From Nocardioides jensenii JCM 1364 = NBRC 14755 (lineage in GTDB: Bacteria; Actinomycetota; Actinomycetes; Propionibacteriales; Nocardioidaceae), in the NCBI RefSeq assembly GCF_001552535.1, contig NZ_BCRJ01000066.1, positions 1-56,942 on the forward strand: a DNA stretch of 56,942 bases, given 5' to 3'. The first letter of the stretch is position 1. Every line of letters starts with the position of its first letter. Positions 33,300 to 41,978 of this stretch are shown here, in pieces. Under the pieces are notes generated by a model. It was not told where the DNA came from. It saw only the letters and a program-made list of their open reading frames with translations, and made no database searches. A program made the translations under genes and the position numbers.

Positions 33300-34661
33300 A
33301 TGAGCCTGCAGGACACCGTGATCAACACCGAGACCGTGGCACCCGGCGACAAGGAGTACGACGACGCGGTGCGGGTGCTGTTCGGCACCGGCTCCCCGGC
33401 ACTGGTGGCCCGGCCTCGCGACGCGGACGAGATCGCAGCCGCACTGGCCCACGCCGTACGCCGCGGCCTGACCGTCTCGGTCCGCTCGGGCGGCCACAGC
33501 CTGCTCGGGCACGGCACGAACACCGGCGGCCTGGTCATCGACCTGCGCCACCTCGACGGCATCGAGGTCCTCGATGTCGATCGGCGGCTCGTGCGGATCG
33601 GCGGCGGTGCCACCTGGGGCCGGGTGGCCGACGCGCTCGACCCCAGAGGCTGGGCGATCACGTCCGGTGACACGGCCGGGGTCGGCGTCGGAGGTCTCAC
33701 GCTGGGCGGCGGCTTCGGGTGGATGGTGCGCCGCTACGGCCTGGCCGTCGACAACCTGGTCGCCGCGCGAGTGGTGACCGCCGACGGTCGCCTGCTCACC
33801 GCCTCGGAGACCGAGAACCCCCATCTCTTCTGGGCTCTGCGCGGTGGCGGCGGCAACTTCGGCGTCGTCGTCTCCTTCGACTTCGTCGCCCAGCCGGTCG
33901 CCACCGTGCACCGCGGCACAGTGACCTACCAGCTCGACGACGCCGCCGAACTGGTGGTGCGCTGGCGCGACGCGATGCGGTCGGCACCGGAGGAGATGAC
34001 CAGCACCCTGGTGCTGCCGCCGGCCGCTCCCGGCGAGATCCCCGAGGCGATGGTGATGCTCTGCTACGCGGGCGAGGGCGGCGCCGGCGACCGGGTTGCC
34101 GAGGCCAATGCCGCGATCGAGCCGCTCCTCGAGCTGGGTACGGTGCTCAGGGCCAGCATCGCCGAGTGCCGGTACGCCGACCTGCTCGAGGACACCGCGC
34201 CGCCACCGGGTCTCCGGATCGAGGGTCGCAACACGCTCGTGCGTTCCATCAACGACGAGGTGGTCGACGCGGTCGACCGCATGCACCGCAGCTCGTCGCC
34301 GGCGATGATCGCCCTGCGCAGCCTCGGTGGTGCGTTCTCGCGGGTGATGAGCGGGGCCACGGCGTTCGCCCATCGCGACGCGGAGGCGATGATCATCGCC
34401 ATGGTGGTGCTGCCCGGCACCGCCAGCGACGACGACGTGGCGCAGGCACTGCTCCCGTGGCACGCGGTCGCTGCGCGCGGCATGGGCAGCTACACCAACT
34501 TCCAGTCCTCGGCGTCGGCCTCCGACGTGGCCGCGGCCTACCCGCCCGCGACGTACACCCGGCTAGCGCTGGTCAAGCGCGCCTACGACCCCGGCAACGT
34601 GTTCGCGCGCAACCACAACGTGCGCCCCGGTGACGGTCTCCCCCGGCCGCGGCGAGCATGA
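33300..34661 (+). CDS. FAD-linked oxidase of the berberine-bridge-enzyme family
   Basis: 453 residues from ATG 33300, with GAGGGAGCAGAGC upstream. FAD_binding_4 domain: SVRSGGHSLLGHGTNTGGLVIDL, with the His of GGHS for covalent flavin attachment. LGGGFGWMVRRYGLAVDNLVA is typical. The Cys of bicovalent members is absent at the usual place, so single attachment is likely. The C-terminal BBE motif reads RAYDPGNVFARNHNV. These enzymes oxidise sugars, alcohols or secondary metabolites with O2. It has no signal peptide. Divergent from the two-component operon. Confidence 0.87.
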   Translation: MSLQDTVINTETVAPGDKEYDDAVRVLFGTGSPALVARPRDADEIAAALAHAVRRGLTVSVRSGGHSLLGHGTNTGGLVIDLRHLDGIEVLDVDRRLVRIGGGATWGRVADALDPRGWAITSGDTAGVGVGGLTLGGGFGWMVRRYGLAVDNLVAARVVTADGRLLTASETENPHLFWALRGGGGNFGVVVSFDFVAQPVATVHRGTVTYQLDDAAELVVRWRDAMRSAPEEMTSTLVLPPAAPGEIPEAMVMLCYAGEGGAGDRVAEANAAIEPLLELGTVLRASIAECRYADLLEDTAPPPGLRIEGRNTLVRSINDEVVDAVDRMHRSSSPAMIALRSLGGAFSRVMSGATAFAHRDAEAMIIAMVVLPGTASDDDVAQALLPWHAVAARGMGSYTNFQSSASASDVAAAYPPATYTRLALVKRAYDPGNVFARNHNVRPGDGLPRPRRA

Positions 34662-34746
34662 CCTCGGAGGTCATCGACTCCGCGCACCGCCCGCCCCAGA
34701 CTTGTGGTTGCCCGGCCCCCTGACCCGCACGAGATCGGAGAATCCC

Positions 34747-35106
34747 ATGCCCGCCTACGCGATCGCCCACCTCCACGAGGCCGCACCCCACCTCCAGACG
34801 GCCGACTACATCGAACGCATCCCCGGCACGTTCGAGCCGTACGGCGGCCGCTTCCTGGTTCACGGCGCGCAGCATGAGGTGATGGAGGGCGCCTGGCCCG
34901 GCCATGTCGTGGTGATCGGCTTCCCGAGCATCGAGCAGGCACGCGCGTGGTGGGACTCGGCTGCCTACCGCGAGATAGCTCCACTGCGCTCGCGCAACAT
35001 CGGCGGCGACATCATCCTCGTGGAGGGGGTTCCGCACGGCTACGACTCGACGGTCACCGCACGGGCCGTGCGCGATGAGCTGCAGGCTCTCTCGACCCCT
35101 GCCTGA
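34747..35106 (+). CDS. DUF1330-family protein
   Basis: 119 residues, with ATCGGAGAATCCC before the ATG. Dimeric alpha/beta-barrel features: AYAIAHLHEAA, then YIERIPGTFEPYGGRFLVHG, WPGHVVVIGFPSIEQARAWWDSAAYREIAPLR, the standard DUF1330 pattern. No enzymatic role is established for the family. It follows the BBE oxidase by 85 bases. The stop codon lies inside a perfect 22-bp palindrome. Confidence 0.85.
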   Translation: MPAYAIAHLHEAAPHLQTADYIERIPGTFEPYGGRFLVHGAQHEVMEGAWPGHVVVIGFPSIEQARAWWDSAAYREIAPLRSRNIGGDIILVEGVPHGYDSTVTARAVRDELQALSTPA

Positions 35107-35117
35107 TCAGGCAGGGG
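35096..35117 (+). terminator. Palindromic terminator containing the DUF1330 stop codon
   Basis: Arms CCCCTGCCTGA and TCAGGCAGGGG are a perfect palindrome; the TGA stop (35104-35106) is in the left arm. Confidence 0.6.
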
Positions 35118-35122
35118 ACGAC

Positions 35123-35128
35123 TACGCT
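35123..35128 (+). promoter_or_regulatory. -10 box upstream of the maltokinase-cap gene
   Basis: TACGCT lies 8 nt before the ATG at 35137, right after the preceding terminator palindrome. No ribosome site is present. Confidence 0.35.
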
Positions 35129-35136
35129 CCTGTGAC

Positions 35137-35757
35137 ATGGCGATCATCCACCAGGCGACGATCAACCCGACCAAGGACCAGCTCGTGGAGCCGTGGCTCG
35201 AGAGCCGTCCGTGGTGGGACGGTGTTGCCGAGCGCGGTCCGGTCGGCACGTTCAGGTTCGACGACCCGGCCGGTGAGGTCGGCATGGAGTGCTTCCTGTT
35301 CGGCTCGGCCGACGGCTCCACCCTCTTCGTCCCGCTGACCTACCGCGGTGCCGCCCTGCCCGGCGCCGAGGCCCACCTCCTCGGCACGATGGAGCACTCG
35401 GTGCTCGGCACGCGGTGGATCTATGACGCCTGCGTCGACCCGGTCTTCGTCGCCGTCGTGGTCGACACGATCCGCACCGGGGGCACGGGCGCCGAGCTCG
35501 AGGTGCACCGCAGCGACGGATCGGTGGAGCGACGCGAGCCCACCGCCACCGTGCGAGGCAACGGCGCGACCGACCTTCCCGTCGTGCCGACCGATGCGGT
35601 GGCCGAGGCCGAGGAGTCGTCGGACCGCACCGTGATCCGTGCCGGCGACCTGAGCCTGACGATCGCGCGCCGGGTCGGGGCCGACCTTCCTGGGGACGCC
35701 CGCCTCACGGGCAGCTTTGCCGGCGGCGACGACCTGGTCCTCGCGACCGTCTCCTGA
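35137..35757 (+). CDS. Stand-alone maltokinase N-terminal cap-like protein
   Basis: 206 residues. MAIIHQATINPTKDQLVEPWLESRPWW, then VGMECFLFGSADGSTLFVPLTYRGAALPGAEAHLLGTMEHSVLG, match the cap domain that precedes the kinase domain of actinobacterial maltokinases. No kinase motifs follow, so this is the cap alone. Such free-standing proteins are common in Actinobacteria and are of unknown use. The genuine trehalose/maltose pathway genes are not in the window. The stop is within an inverted repeat. Confidence 0.75.
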   Translation: MAIIHQATINPTKDQLVEPWLESRPWWDGVAERGPVGTFRFDDPAGEVGMECFLFGSADGSTLFVPLTYRGAALPGAEAHLLGTMEHSVLGTRWIYDACVDPVFVAVVVDTIRTGGTGAELEVHRSDGSVERREPTATVRGNGATDLPVVPTDAVAEAEESSDRTVIRAGDLSLTIARRVGADLPGDARLTGSFAGGDDLVLATVS

Positions 35758-35770
35758 CGGACCAGGAGAC
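35749..35770. terminator. Inverted repeat at convergent gene ends
   Basis: GTCTCCTG and CAGGAGAC, perfect 8-bp arms around 6 bases. It contains the stop of the maltokinase-cap gene (35755-35757) and ends 5 bases before the last base of the S51 peptidase gene. Confidence 0.55.
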
Positions 35771-35775
35771 GCTCC

Positions 35776-36456
35776 CTAACCGAGTGGCGCGTCGAACCGT
35801 CGCCAGGTGCCTTCGGAGACGACCTCGACCCTGCCGTCGTCCACCGTGATCGCCGTCGCGTCGTCGATCGCGTAGGCCGTGCCGCCGAGGTCGGCTGCCC
35901 ATTTCTCGGCGTCGACCATCGAGTTCTCCGGCAAGTCCGGGTGATCGAGGTGCGGGAAGATCGAGAAGTCGACGACGCCCAGCGTGGTGTCGTCGCCGGA
36001 GGGCGCCGTCCACTCGACGAAGTCGGCCCCGATGCGCGGCGCCATCACCATGCTCCCCGCACTCAGACCGACCCAGACCGTCTCGGCCAGCTCGGGCACG
36101 AGGTCGGCCAGCCCGGACTCCCGCATCCAGTGGTTCAGGTAGAGCGCGTCACCGCCGGCGACCAGCAGCACGTCCGTCCCGCGCACCAGCGGCACCCACC
36201 GGTCGACGTCGATGCTGGACAGCGCGGTGAGCTCCAGCACGCCCACCGACTGCCACCCCAGGTCGACCATGTGCAGCGGGGACCGGCCGCTGATGAAACG
36301 CCAGGCGCCCTCCCCTGGTCCCACCGCCGGGTGGCCGTACTCGGCGGTCGGGATGCACAGGGCGGTCGCTTCCTCGATCGGCTTGCCGAGCAGGTCGACC
36401 AGCGCGGCCCGGATGCTCGGGTTGCTGACCCCGGCGGAGGTGAGAAGAAGTTTCAC
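35776..36456 (-). CDS. Peptidase S51 (dipeptidase E / cyanophycinase-like) family protein
   Basis: 226 residues. MKLLLTSAGVSNPSIRAALVDLLG is the family opening. The nucleophile elbow is VWVGLSAGSMVMAP (catalytic Ser). The probable His is in VVDFSIFPHLDHP. GGDALYLNHWMRESGL is the conserved GG(N/D)t region. PepE cleaves Asp-X dipeptides; cyanophycinases are the longer relatives. Length fits PepE. Its start is 98 bases from the divergent GNAT start. It may help in peptide turnover; there is no operon partner. Confidence 0.85.
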   Translation of the reverse strand: MKLLLTSAGVSNPSIRAALVDLLGKPIEEATALCIPTAEYGHPAVGPGEGAWRFISGRSPLHMVDLGWQSVGVLELTALSSIDVDRWVPLVRGTDVLLVAGGDALYLNHWMRESGLADLVPELAETVWVGLSAGSMVMAPRIGADFVEWTAPSGDDTTLGVVDFSIFPHLDHPDLPENSMVDAEKWAADLGGTAYAIDDATAITVDDGRVEVVSEGTWRRFDAPLG

Positions 36457-36554
36457 GGCGACTCCCGTTCGAAGCGATGCAGCGTTGCGAGTGTGGACCC
36501 GCGGGCCTCCGGAAACTCATCGTCGCCGGCGCGACCCTCTGACAGCATGTGACC

Positions 36555-37049
36555 ATGACACCTGGGGACGTCGCCCCACCCGCCGACGGCGCACGCATCG
36601 TACGGCGGGCAACGGCGGACGACGCCAGGACGCTGGGGCGCCTGTTGTGGGACTTCAACACCGAGTTCGGGTCGCCGACCGACCCGGCCGACGTGCTGGC
36701 CGCACGGTTCGGCCGGATCCTTGCCCGCGACGACGTGATCGCCCTGCTCGTCGGTGGGGCCGACGGTTTCGCCCTGCTCACCCTGCGTCCGGCGATCTGG
36801 TTCGACGGCCCGGTCTCCCAACTCGAGGAGCTGTACGTCGTGCCGGGCCTGCGGCACCGTGGCCTCGGGACGACCCTCCTCGACGCGGCGCGCCGGCTCG
36901 TGCGCGAGCACGGGTCCCCCGAGATGCACATCAACGTCGACGAGGTCGACCTAGACACCCGCCGCTTCTACGAGCGTCACGGATTCGTCAACGTCGAGGA
37001 TGGGGTCGACTACCGGATGCTCTGCTACATCGGCCCGACGGACACCTGA
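36555..37049 (+). CDS. GNAT-family N-acetyltransferase
   Basis: 164 residues from ATG 36555; a GTG two codons upstream is possible. The acetyl-CoA site is ELYVVPGLRHRGLGTTLLDAARRLVREHG, and the C-terminal INVDEVDLDTRRFYERHGFVNVEDG is typical. Substrate unknown. It is divergent from the S51 peptidase and convergent with the DUF6069 gene, with a hairpin between the gene ends. Confidence 0.85.
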   Translation: MTPGDVAPPADGARIVRRATADDARTLGRLLWDFNTEFGSPTDPADVLAARFGRILARDDVIALLVGGADGFALLTLRPAIWFDGPVSQLEELYVVPGLRHRGLGTTLLDAARRLVREHGSPEMHINVDEVDLDTRRFYERHGFVNVEDGVDYRMLCYIGPTDT

Positions 37050-37101
37050 CGCAGGCACACGCGCAGAGGCAGCGGTCCGAAGCCAGGACCGCTGGCCAGC
37101 G

Positions 37102-37129
37102 CCGGGCCGACCGAGTCTTCACGGCCCGG
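37102..37129. terminator. Terminator-like inverted repeat between convergent genes
   Basis: CCGGGCCG and CGGCCCGG arms around 12 bases, between the GNAT gene and the DUF6069 gene. Confidence 0.5.
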
Positions 37130-37155
37130 TCGGCTCGGCGTCGCGAGGCGCGCAG

Positions 37156-37605
37156 TCAGCGGGTCCGCGCCAGCCGAGCGGTGAGGGTCGGCACAACGAT
37201 GGCGGCCGCGACGACGTGCAGCGCGATCAGGGTGACCGCCGAGCCGGCGTCGAAGCCGAAGGTGAGGTCGGGGACGAACGACAGCACGGTCAGGACGACC
37301 GCCGTACGCACGAAGGTGGTGCGCGGGCGACGCGCCGTGCGTGCCATGACCCCGGCCATCCCGACGCCGATCAGCGAGAAGATCAGCGTCAGCTGGGTGA
37401 AACCCAGGAGCGGGATGCTCTCGCCGCCGTTGGCGAAGGACACCCCGGCGGCCGAGGCGATCGCCGCGAGGGCGGTCGTGGCGGCCGACGCCACGACGGA
37501 CGCGCCGACACCGTGCATCCAGACGGACTGGCGCGGCGCCGCCGTACCGCGGGCGGAGAAGTCGGTGCCGGTGGCCTGCGTGGTGGGAATCTGCGTGGTG
37601 GACAT
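37156..37605 (-). CDS. DUF6069-type four-helix membrane protein, probable ECF42 regulon member
   Basis: 149 residues, starting at ATG 37605 because the upstream ATG overlaps the GGAG ribosome site that serves this one. After a polar 30-residue N-terminus come four hydrophobic helices (GASVVASAATTALAAIASAAGV; LGFTQLTLIFSLIGVGMAGVMA; TFVRTAVVLTVLSFVPDLTFG; LIALHVVAAAIVVPTLTARLA). This fits DUF6069, which has no known function. A promoter copy matching that of the YCII/ECF42 operon lies upstream on this strand, so co-regulation is likely. Confidence 0.8.
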   Translation of the reverse strand: MSTTQIPTTQATGTDFSARGTAAPRQSVWMHGVGASVVASAATTALAAIASAAGVSFANGGESIPLLGFTQLTLIFSLIGVGMAGVMARTARRPRTTFVRTAVVLTVLSFVPDLTFGFDAGSAVTLIALHVVAAAIVVPTLTARLARTR

Positions 37606-37658
37606 GTCGAACTCCATTTCTTGTGCGGGCCGCCCGGTGCGACCCGCTCATGCCCTCT

Positions 37659-37686
37659 CCACGAACGGGTCTCGGCGAATACGACA
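37659..37686 (-). promoter_or_regulatory. ECF42-type promoter for the DUF6069 gene
   Basis: On the minus strand TGTCGTAT, 9 bases, CCCGTTCGTGG. Measured as TGTCGTA-N16-CGTG this has ECF spacing. The identical bipartite sequence occurs on the plus strand at 37740-37767. Confidence 0.75.
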
Positions 37687-37739
37687 GGTCGTGCGAAAAA
37701 ACTTTTCTCTGGCTCGTTCGCAGATTCCTGTGGCAGGTT

Positions 37740-37767
37740 TGTCGTATCGGTGGGATCCCGTTCGTGG
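37740..37767 (+). promoter_or_regulatory. ECF42-type promoter for the YCII/ECF42 operon
   Basis: TGTCGTAT, 9 bases, CCCGTTCGTGG, 50 bases before the YCII ATG. It is the mirror copy of 37659-37686. As I recall, ECF42 promoters have a TGTCGA-like -35. Confidence 0.78.
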
Positions 37768-37816
37768 TGGAGTCGACGGCGGTCATCGGGACCGCCCGCA
37801 ACCGAGGAGAAATGTC

Positions 37817-38179
37817 ATGACCGCATACCTGATGTCCGTGCACGGTCCGGCCGAGATGGAGGAGTTCGGCAACTACGGATCCAAGGAGGCCATGGAGGAG
37901 GCGTTTGCCGAGACAGGCCGGTTCAACGACAAGCTGAAGGTCGAGGGCTACTGGGTCTTCGCCGGCGGGCTCCAGGAGGCGTCGACCGCGACGGTCGTCG
38001 ACGGCCAGGGCGAGACGCCGGTGATGACCGACGGGCCCTATCTGGAGACCAAGGAGCTGATCGGCGGCTTCTGGGTGATCGAGGCACCCGACCTCGACGT
38101 GGCTCTCAAGCTCGCGGCAGAGGCCTCCAAGGCCTGTCGCGGCAAGGTCGAGGTCCGCCCCTTCGACGGCCTGGCCTGA
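37817..38179 (+). CDS. YCII-related DGPF-domain protein, ECF42 partner
   Basis: 120 residues, with GAGGAGAAATGTC before the ATG. The motif VMTDGPYLETKELIGGFWVIEAPD is the DGPF signature (with Tyr for Phe). YCII-like dimeric alpha/beta-barrel proteins of this type nearly always neighbour ECF42 sigma factors, as here, where the sigma gene starts 13 bases downstream. No enzymatic activity is established. It is transcribed from the ECF42-type promoter at 37740. Confidence 0.9.
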   Translation: MTAYLMSVHGPAEMEEFGNYGSKEAMEEAFAETGRFNDKLKVEGYWVFAGGLQEASTATVVDGQGETPVMTDGPYLETKELIGGFWVIEAPDLDVALKLAAEASKACRGKVEVRPFDGLA

Positions 38180-38192
38180 GCCGGCGCGATCA

Positions 38193-39407
38193 GTGACGCA
38201 GCCCGGTACGGCGGCCGTCGAGCGGGTCTTCCGCGAAGAGTACGGCCGGCTGATCGCCTCACTCGTCCGCCGCTTCGGCGACATCGACATCGCCGAGGAC
38301 GCGGCGAGTGAGGCGCTCGTCGCCGCGTTGGAGAAGTGGCCCACTGCCGGCGTACCTCCCAACCCCGGCGGGTGGCTCACGACCACCGCGAGCAACCGGG
38401 CCATCGACCGGCTCCGCCGCGAGAAGCTGCGCGACACGAAGCACCAGGCGGCCTTCATGGAACACGACGACACACCCCACACGCCCACCGGACTCGTCGA
38501 GGACGACCGGCTCAGGCTCATCTTCACCTGCTGTCACCCGGCGCTGGCGCCCGAGGCACGGATCGCCCTGACCCTGCGCCTCCTCGGGGGCCTGACGGTG
38601 CCCGAGATCGCGCAGGCGTTCCTGGTGCCCGAGACCACCATGGGGCAGCGGATCACCCGGGCGAAGAAGAAGATCGCGGCCGCCAAGGTGCCCTACCGGG
38701 TGCCCGAGGCCGACGACCTTCCCGGACGACTCGGCGGCGTGCTCACGGCGCTGTTCCTGGTCTTCAACGAGGGCTACCTCGCCAGCGGTGACGGCGACCC
38801 GGTGCGTGGCGAGCTCACCGGCGAGGCGATCCGGCTGGCGCGCATCCTTCGCCATCTTCTTCCCGAGGAGCCCGAGGTGACCGGCCTGCTCGCGCTGATG
38901 CTGCTCACCGAGGCCAGGCGCGAGGCGCGGGTGCGCAACGGGCAGCTCGTCCCGCTCGGCGAGCAGGACCGGGGCGGCTGGGACCGCGCGCTGATCGCCG
39001 AGGGCCACGACCTGGTCCGCGGCTGCCTGGCGATCAACCGGCCCGGTCGCTACCAGCTGCTGGCCGCGATCAACGCCGTCCACACGGACGCGCCCAGTGC
39101 CGCCGACACCGACTGGTCACAGGTGGTCGCGCTCTACGACCAGTTGGCCCACCTCGACTCGTCGCCGATCGTCACGCTCAACCGCGCGGTCGCGGTCGCA
39201 GAGCTCGACGGCCCGAGCGTCGGACTGGCCCTGGTCGACCGGCTGCCGCTGACCGGCTACCACGCGTGGCACGCCACCCGCGCCGACCTGCTCCGCAGGC
39301 TCGGTCGGACAGCCGAGGCGAAGGCGGCCTACGACGACGCCATCGCCGCCACCGCGAACTCGGCCGAGCGCGCCTACCTGGGCAGGAAGCGCGGCGAGCT
39401 GGTCTGA
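38193..39407 (+). CDS. ECF42-group sigma factor with TPR-like C-terminal extension
   Basis: 404 residues from GTG. Region 2: VFREEYGRLIASLVRRFGDIDIAEDAASEALVAAL, then PNPGGWLTTTASNRAIDRLRRE. Region 4: LRLLGGLTVPEIAQAFLVPETTMGQRITRAKKKI. The C-terminal 200 residues carry helical repeats (YDQLAHLDSSPIVTLNRAVAVAELDGP; HATRADLLRRLGRTAEAKAAYDDAI). This layout, and the FTCCHPAL motif, mark ECF42. No anti-sigma factor is present; the extension regulates activity in this group. Operon with the YCII gene. Confidence 0.92.
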   Translation: MTQPGTAAVERVFREEYGRLIASLVRRFGDIDIAEDAASEALVAALEKWPTAGVPPNPGGWLTTTASNRAIDRLRREKLRDTKHQAAFMEHDDTPHTPTGLVEDDRLRLIFTCCHPALAPEARIALTLRLLGGLTVPEIAQAFLVPETTMGQRITRAKKKIAAAKVPYRVPEADDLPGRLGGVLTALFLVFNEGYLASGDGDPVRGELTGEAIRLARILRHLLPEEPEVTGLLALMLLTEARREARVRNGQLVPLGEQDRGGWDRALIAEGHDLVRGCLAINRPGRYQLLAAINAVHTDAPSAADTDWSQVVALYDQLAHLDSSPIVTLNRAVAVAELDGPSVGLALVDRLPLTGYHAWHATRADLLRRLGRTAEAKAAYDDAIAATANSAERAYLGRKRGELV

Positions 39408-39589
39408 CCCGGCCGGTCAGCGAATGATCTCGCTCCGGTCACCCCCATGGGAGGACTGGTCCCCTCCTGAGTGAGGACGCGAGGACATCCGTCCCTGTGA
39501 TGACAATGGGGAGGAACGACACGGAGGCTCCGGGCACCGATGAGGCGTGTCCTGGCGCGATGAGCACCGACACGGAAGAGGCACCAGGC

Positions 39590-41968
39590 ATGAGCAGGCC
39601 ATTTCGGCGCACACCCGGTTCGGCCGAGAGCACCCCTTCCGACGTGCCTGACCCGACAGACTCGGCACTGGGGCGACGGCGGTTCGTCGGCCTCCTGCTG
39701 GCCGCGCCGACACTCACCGTGACGGCCCGTCTTCTCGGCGACGTGGCCACGGCCTCGCCGGCGGCGGCGACCGGGGGCGGCCTGGTCGTGCCGACCCCTG
39801 ACGGCCCCGCCGACATCTTCGACGTGAGTGACGCCCAGATGCTCACGGTCCTCCCGACCGCCAGCCTGATCCACCTGACGCTGGACACCGCCGGCGTCGC
39901 GCACTTCGCCCTCCACCGCTCCGAGAACGGCCAGGGCATCACCACGTCGACGGCAATGCTCATCGCCGACGAGCTGGACATGCCCATCCAGGACGTGAGC
40001 GTCACCCTCGCCGACGCACGCCCCGAGCTGCTGATGAACCAGTTCACCGGTGGTTCCAACAGCACCATGTCGACGTACCGGCCGATCCGGACGATGGCAG
40101 CTGCGGCGCGAAGGCGCCTCGTCGAGACCGCGGCCGGGCGCACCGGGCACTCCGCCTCGACCCTGCGCACCGCGGACGGACACGTGATCCTCCCCGACGG
40201 TTCGAGGATCGCCTACGGTGACCTCGCCGTGGATGCCGCCGTCGACGAGGACACCCCGCTGGTCGCGCCCCTGAAGCCCCTGTCGGAGCTCACGATGGTC
40301 GGCCAGCCGAAGGGACGCACCGACGCCCATGCCTCCGTCACCGGCACCAAGGAGTTCGCCATGGACCTGCAGGTCCCCGGCGCCTTGCCGACGATGGTCT
40401 GCCGGGCACCGCGCCTGAACGGCAAGCCGATCCGTTTGCTCAACCACGACGAGGTCAAGGCCATGCCCGGCGTCACGCACGTGGCGTTGGTCAGCACCGG
40501 CATCGCCATCCGTGCCCGCACCTTCGGGCAGTGCATCGACGCCATCCGTGTGGTGCGCGCGGAGTGGACCGAGGGCACCGCCGGCCGCAAGTCGGACGCC
40601 GACGTGCTGGCCGACCTGCGCAAGGCCGAGATCCCACTGCTCGTGCCCAAGGTGCCGGCGCTGGCACAGACGGTCGAGACCGACTTCACGTTCCGATTCG
40701 CGAGCAACGCCGCGTTGGAGACCAACTGCGCCATCGCCGACGTACGCCGTGACCGGGCGGAGGTGTGGTCGGGCCTGCAAGTGCCGCTCGTGGCCCGCAA
40801 GGACATCGCCGCGAAGGTGGGACTTCCCGAGAATGCGGTGACCGTGCACGTCACGCTGGGAGGCGGGGCCTTCGGTCGCAAGGCCTTCTCCGACGCCGCG
40901 ATCGAGGCCGCCGAGGTCTCGAAGGAGATGGGCGTGCCGGTCAAGCTCATGTGGCACCGGGTGGACGACGCCCGCGTCGGTCGGGTCCACCCCATGGCCA
41001 CCTCCCGGATCCGGGCAACGGTCCTGGGCGGCAGCGTCCTCACCTGGGAGCAGCGACACACCAGCGTGGCCACCGACTTCACCCACGGCTTCGGCGACGT
41101 CCTCACCGCGGCGGCTGCCGAGCTCCCCGTCGTGGACCTCGGCTTCTCCGAGACGGTCTACGTGCTGACCCAGGGGACGCACTACAACTTCGGCGTCACG
41201 ACGAACCTGCTCAACGAGGTCGACCACGGCTTCAACACGGGCTCGATGCGTGGCATCTACTCACCGAATGCGGCCACCGCGCGCGAGCTCACCGTCGACA
41301 AGATCGCCGAGCTGGTCAACTCCGACCCCTACCAGTTCCGCCGCAAGTTCATCCGCCGCGCGCGCGGACGGGCGGTGCTCGACAAGGTTGCCCAGGTGGG
41401 CAGCTGGGGGCGGCGAATGCCGGCCGGGACGGCGCAGGGCATCGCGGTTCACGAGGAGTACCACGGCTTCAGCGCCTGCCTGGTCGAGATCGACTGCCGT
41501 CCTGAGACGCTCGGTCGGCAGGTCCCCGACGCGGTCACGGGGCCTCGGGTGACCAAGGTCGTGTTCGCCATCGACGTCGGGCTGGTGATCAACCCTCGCG
41601 GGCTCGAGGCCCAGATGATGGGCGGGATCATGGACGGTGTCGCGATGACCCTCACCTCGAGCATGCACCTCGAGGACGGCCACTTCCTCGAGGCCAGCTG
41701 GGACAACTACGCCTACACCCGCCAGTGGAACACCCCACCCCAGCTCGAGATCATCGTGATGCCCTCGACGACCGAGGAACCCGGTGGTGCCGGCGAGTTC
41801 CCGGTCGCCACCAGCGCCGCAGCCGTGGCGACGGCGTACGCCCGTGCGACCAGGACGCTGCCGGCGGAGTTCCCGGTCAACCACAGTGCACCGCTCTTCT
41901 TCACCCCGAAGTCGTTCGAGCCGCCTTTGCCGGCGTCACCCACCGACGGTCTCTCCCACACCTACTGA
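39590..41968 (+). CDS. Molybdenum hydroxylase large subunit (isoquinoline 1-oxidoreductase beta-like), Tat-exported
   Basis: 792 residues from ATG 39590, with GAGG 8 bases upstream; in-frame starts back to 39497 are possible. A Tat-like signal is seen (LGRRRFVGLLLAAPTLTVTARLLG). Aldehyde-oxidase/xanthine-dehydrogenase molybdopterin motifs include GGGAFGRKAFSDAAIEAAEVS, NTGSMRGIYSPN and the C-terminal GAGEFPVATSAAAVATAYARAT. The Glu that activates the Mo site is likely in GAGEF. The partner is the 2Fe-2S subunit 10 bases downstream. It would hydroxylate an N-heterocycle or aldehyde outside the membrane. No cofactor maturation genes are adjacent. Confidence 0.86.
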   Translation: MSRPFRRTPGSAESTPSDVPDPTDSALGRRRFVGLLLAAPTLTVTARLLGDVATASPAAATGGGLVVPTPDGPADIFDVSDAQMLTVLPTASLIHLTLDTAGVAHFALHRSENGQGITTSTAMLIADELDMPIQDVSVTLADARPELLMNQFTGGSNSTMSTYRPIRTMAAAARRRLVETAAGRTGHSASTLRTADGHVILPDGSRIAYGDLAVDAAVDEDTPLVAPLKPLSELTMVGQPKGRTDAHASVTGTKEFAMDLQVPGALPTMVCRAPRLNGKPIRLLNHDEVKAMPGVTHVALVSTGIAIRARTFGQCIDAIRVVRAEWTEGTAGRKSDADVLADLRKAEIPLLVPKVPALAQTVETDFTFRFASNAALETNCAIADVRRDRAEVWSGLQVPLVARKDIAAKVGLPENAVTVHVTLGGGAFGRKAFSDAAIEAAEVSKEMGVPVKLMWHRVDDARVGRVHPMATSRIRATVLGGSVLTWEQRHTSVATDFTHGFGDVLTAAAAELPVVDLGFSETVYVLTQGTHYNFGVTTNLLNEVDHGFNTGSMRGIYSPNAATARELTVDKIAELVNSDPYQFRRKFIRRARGRAVLDKVAQVGSWGRRMPAGTAQGIAVHEEYHGFSACLVEIDCRPETLGRQVPDAVTGPRVTKVVFAIDVGLVINPRGLEAQMMGGIMDGVAMTLTSSMHLEDGHFLEASWDNYAYTRQWNTPPQLEIIVMPSTTEEPGGAGEFPVATSAAAVATAYARATRTLPAEFPVNHSAPLFFTPKSFEPPLPASPTDGLSHTY

Positions 41969-41978
41969 GGATGCCGAC

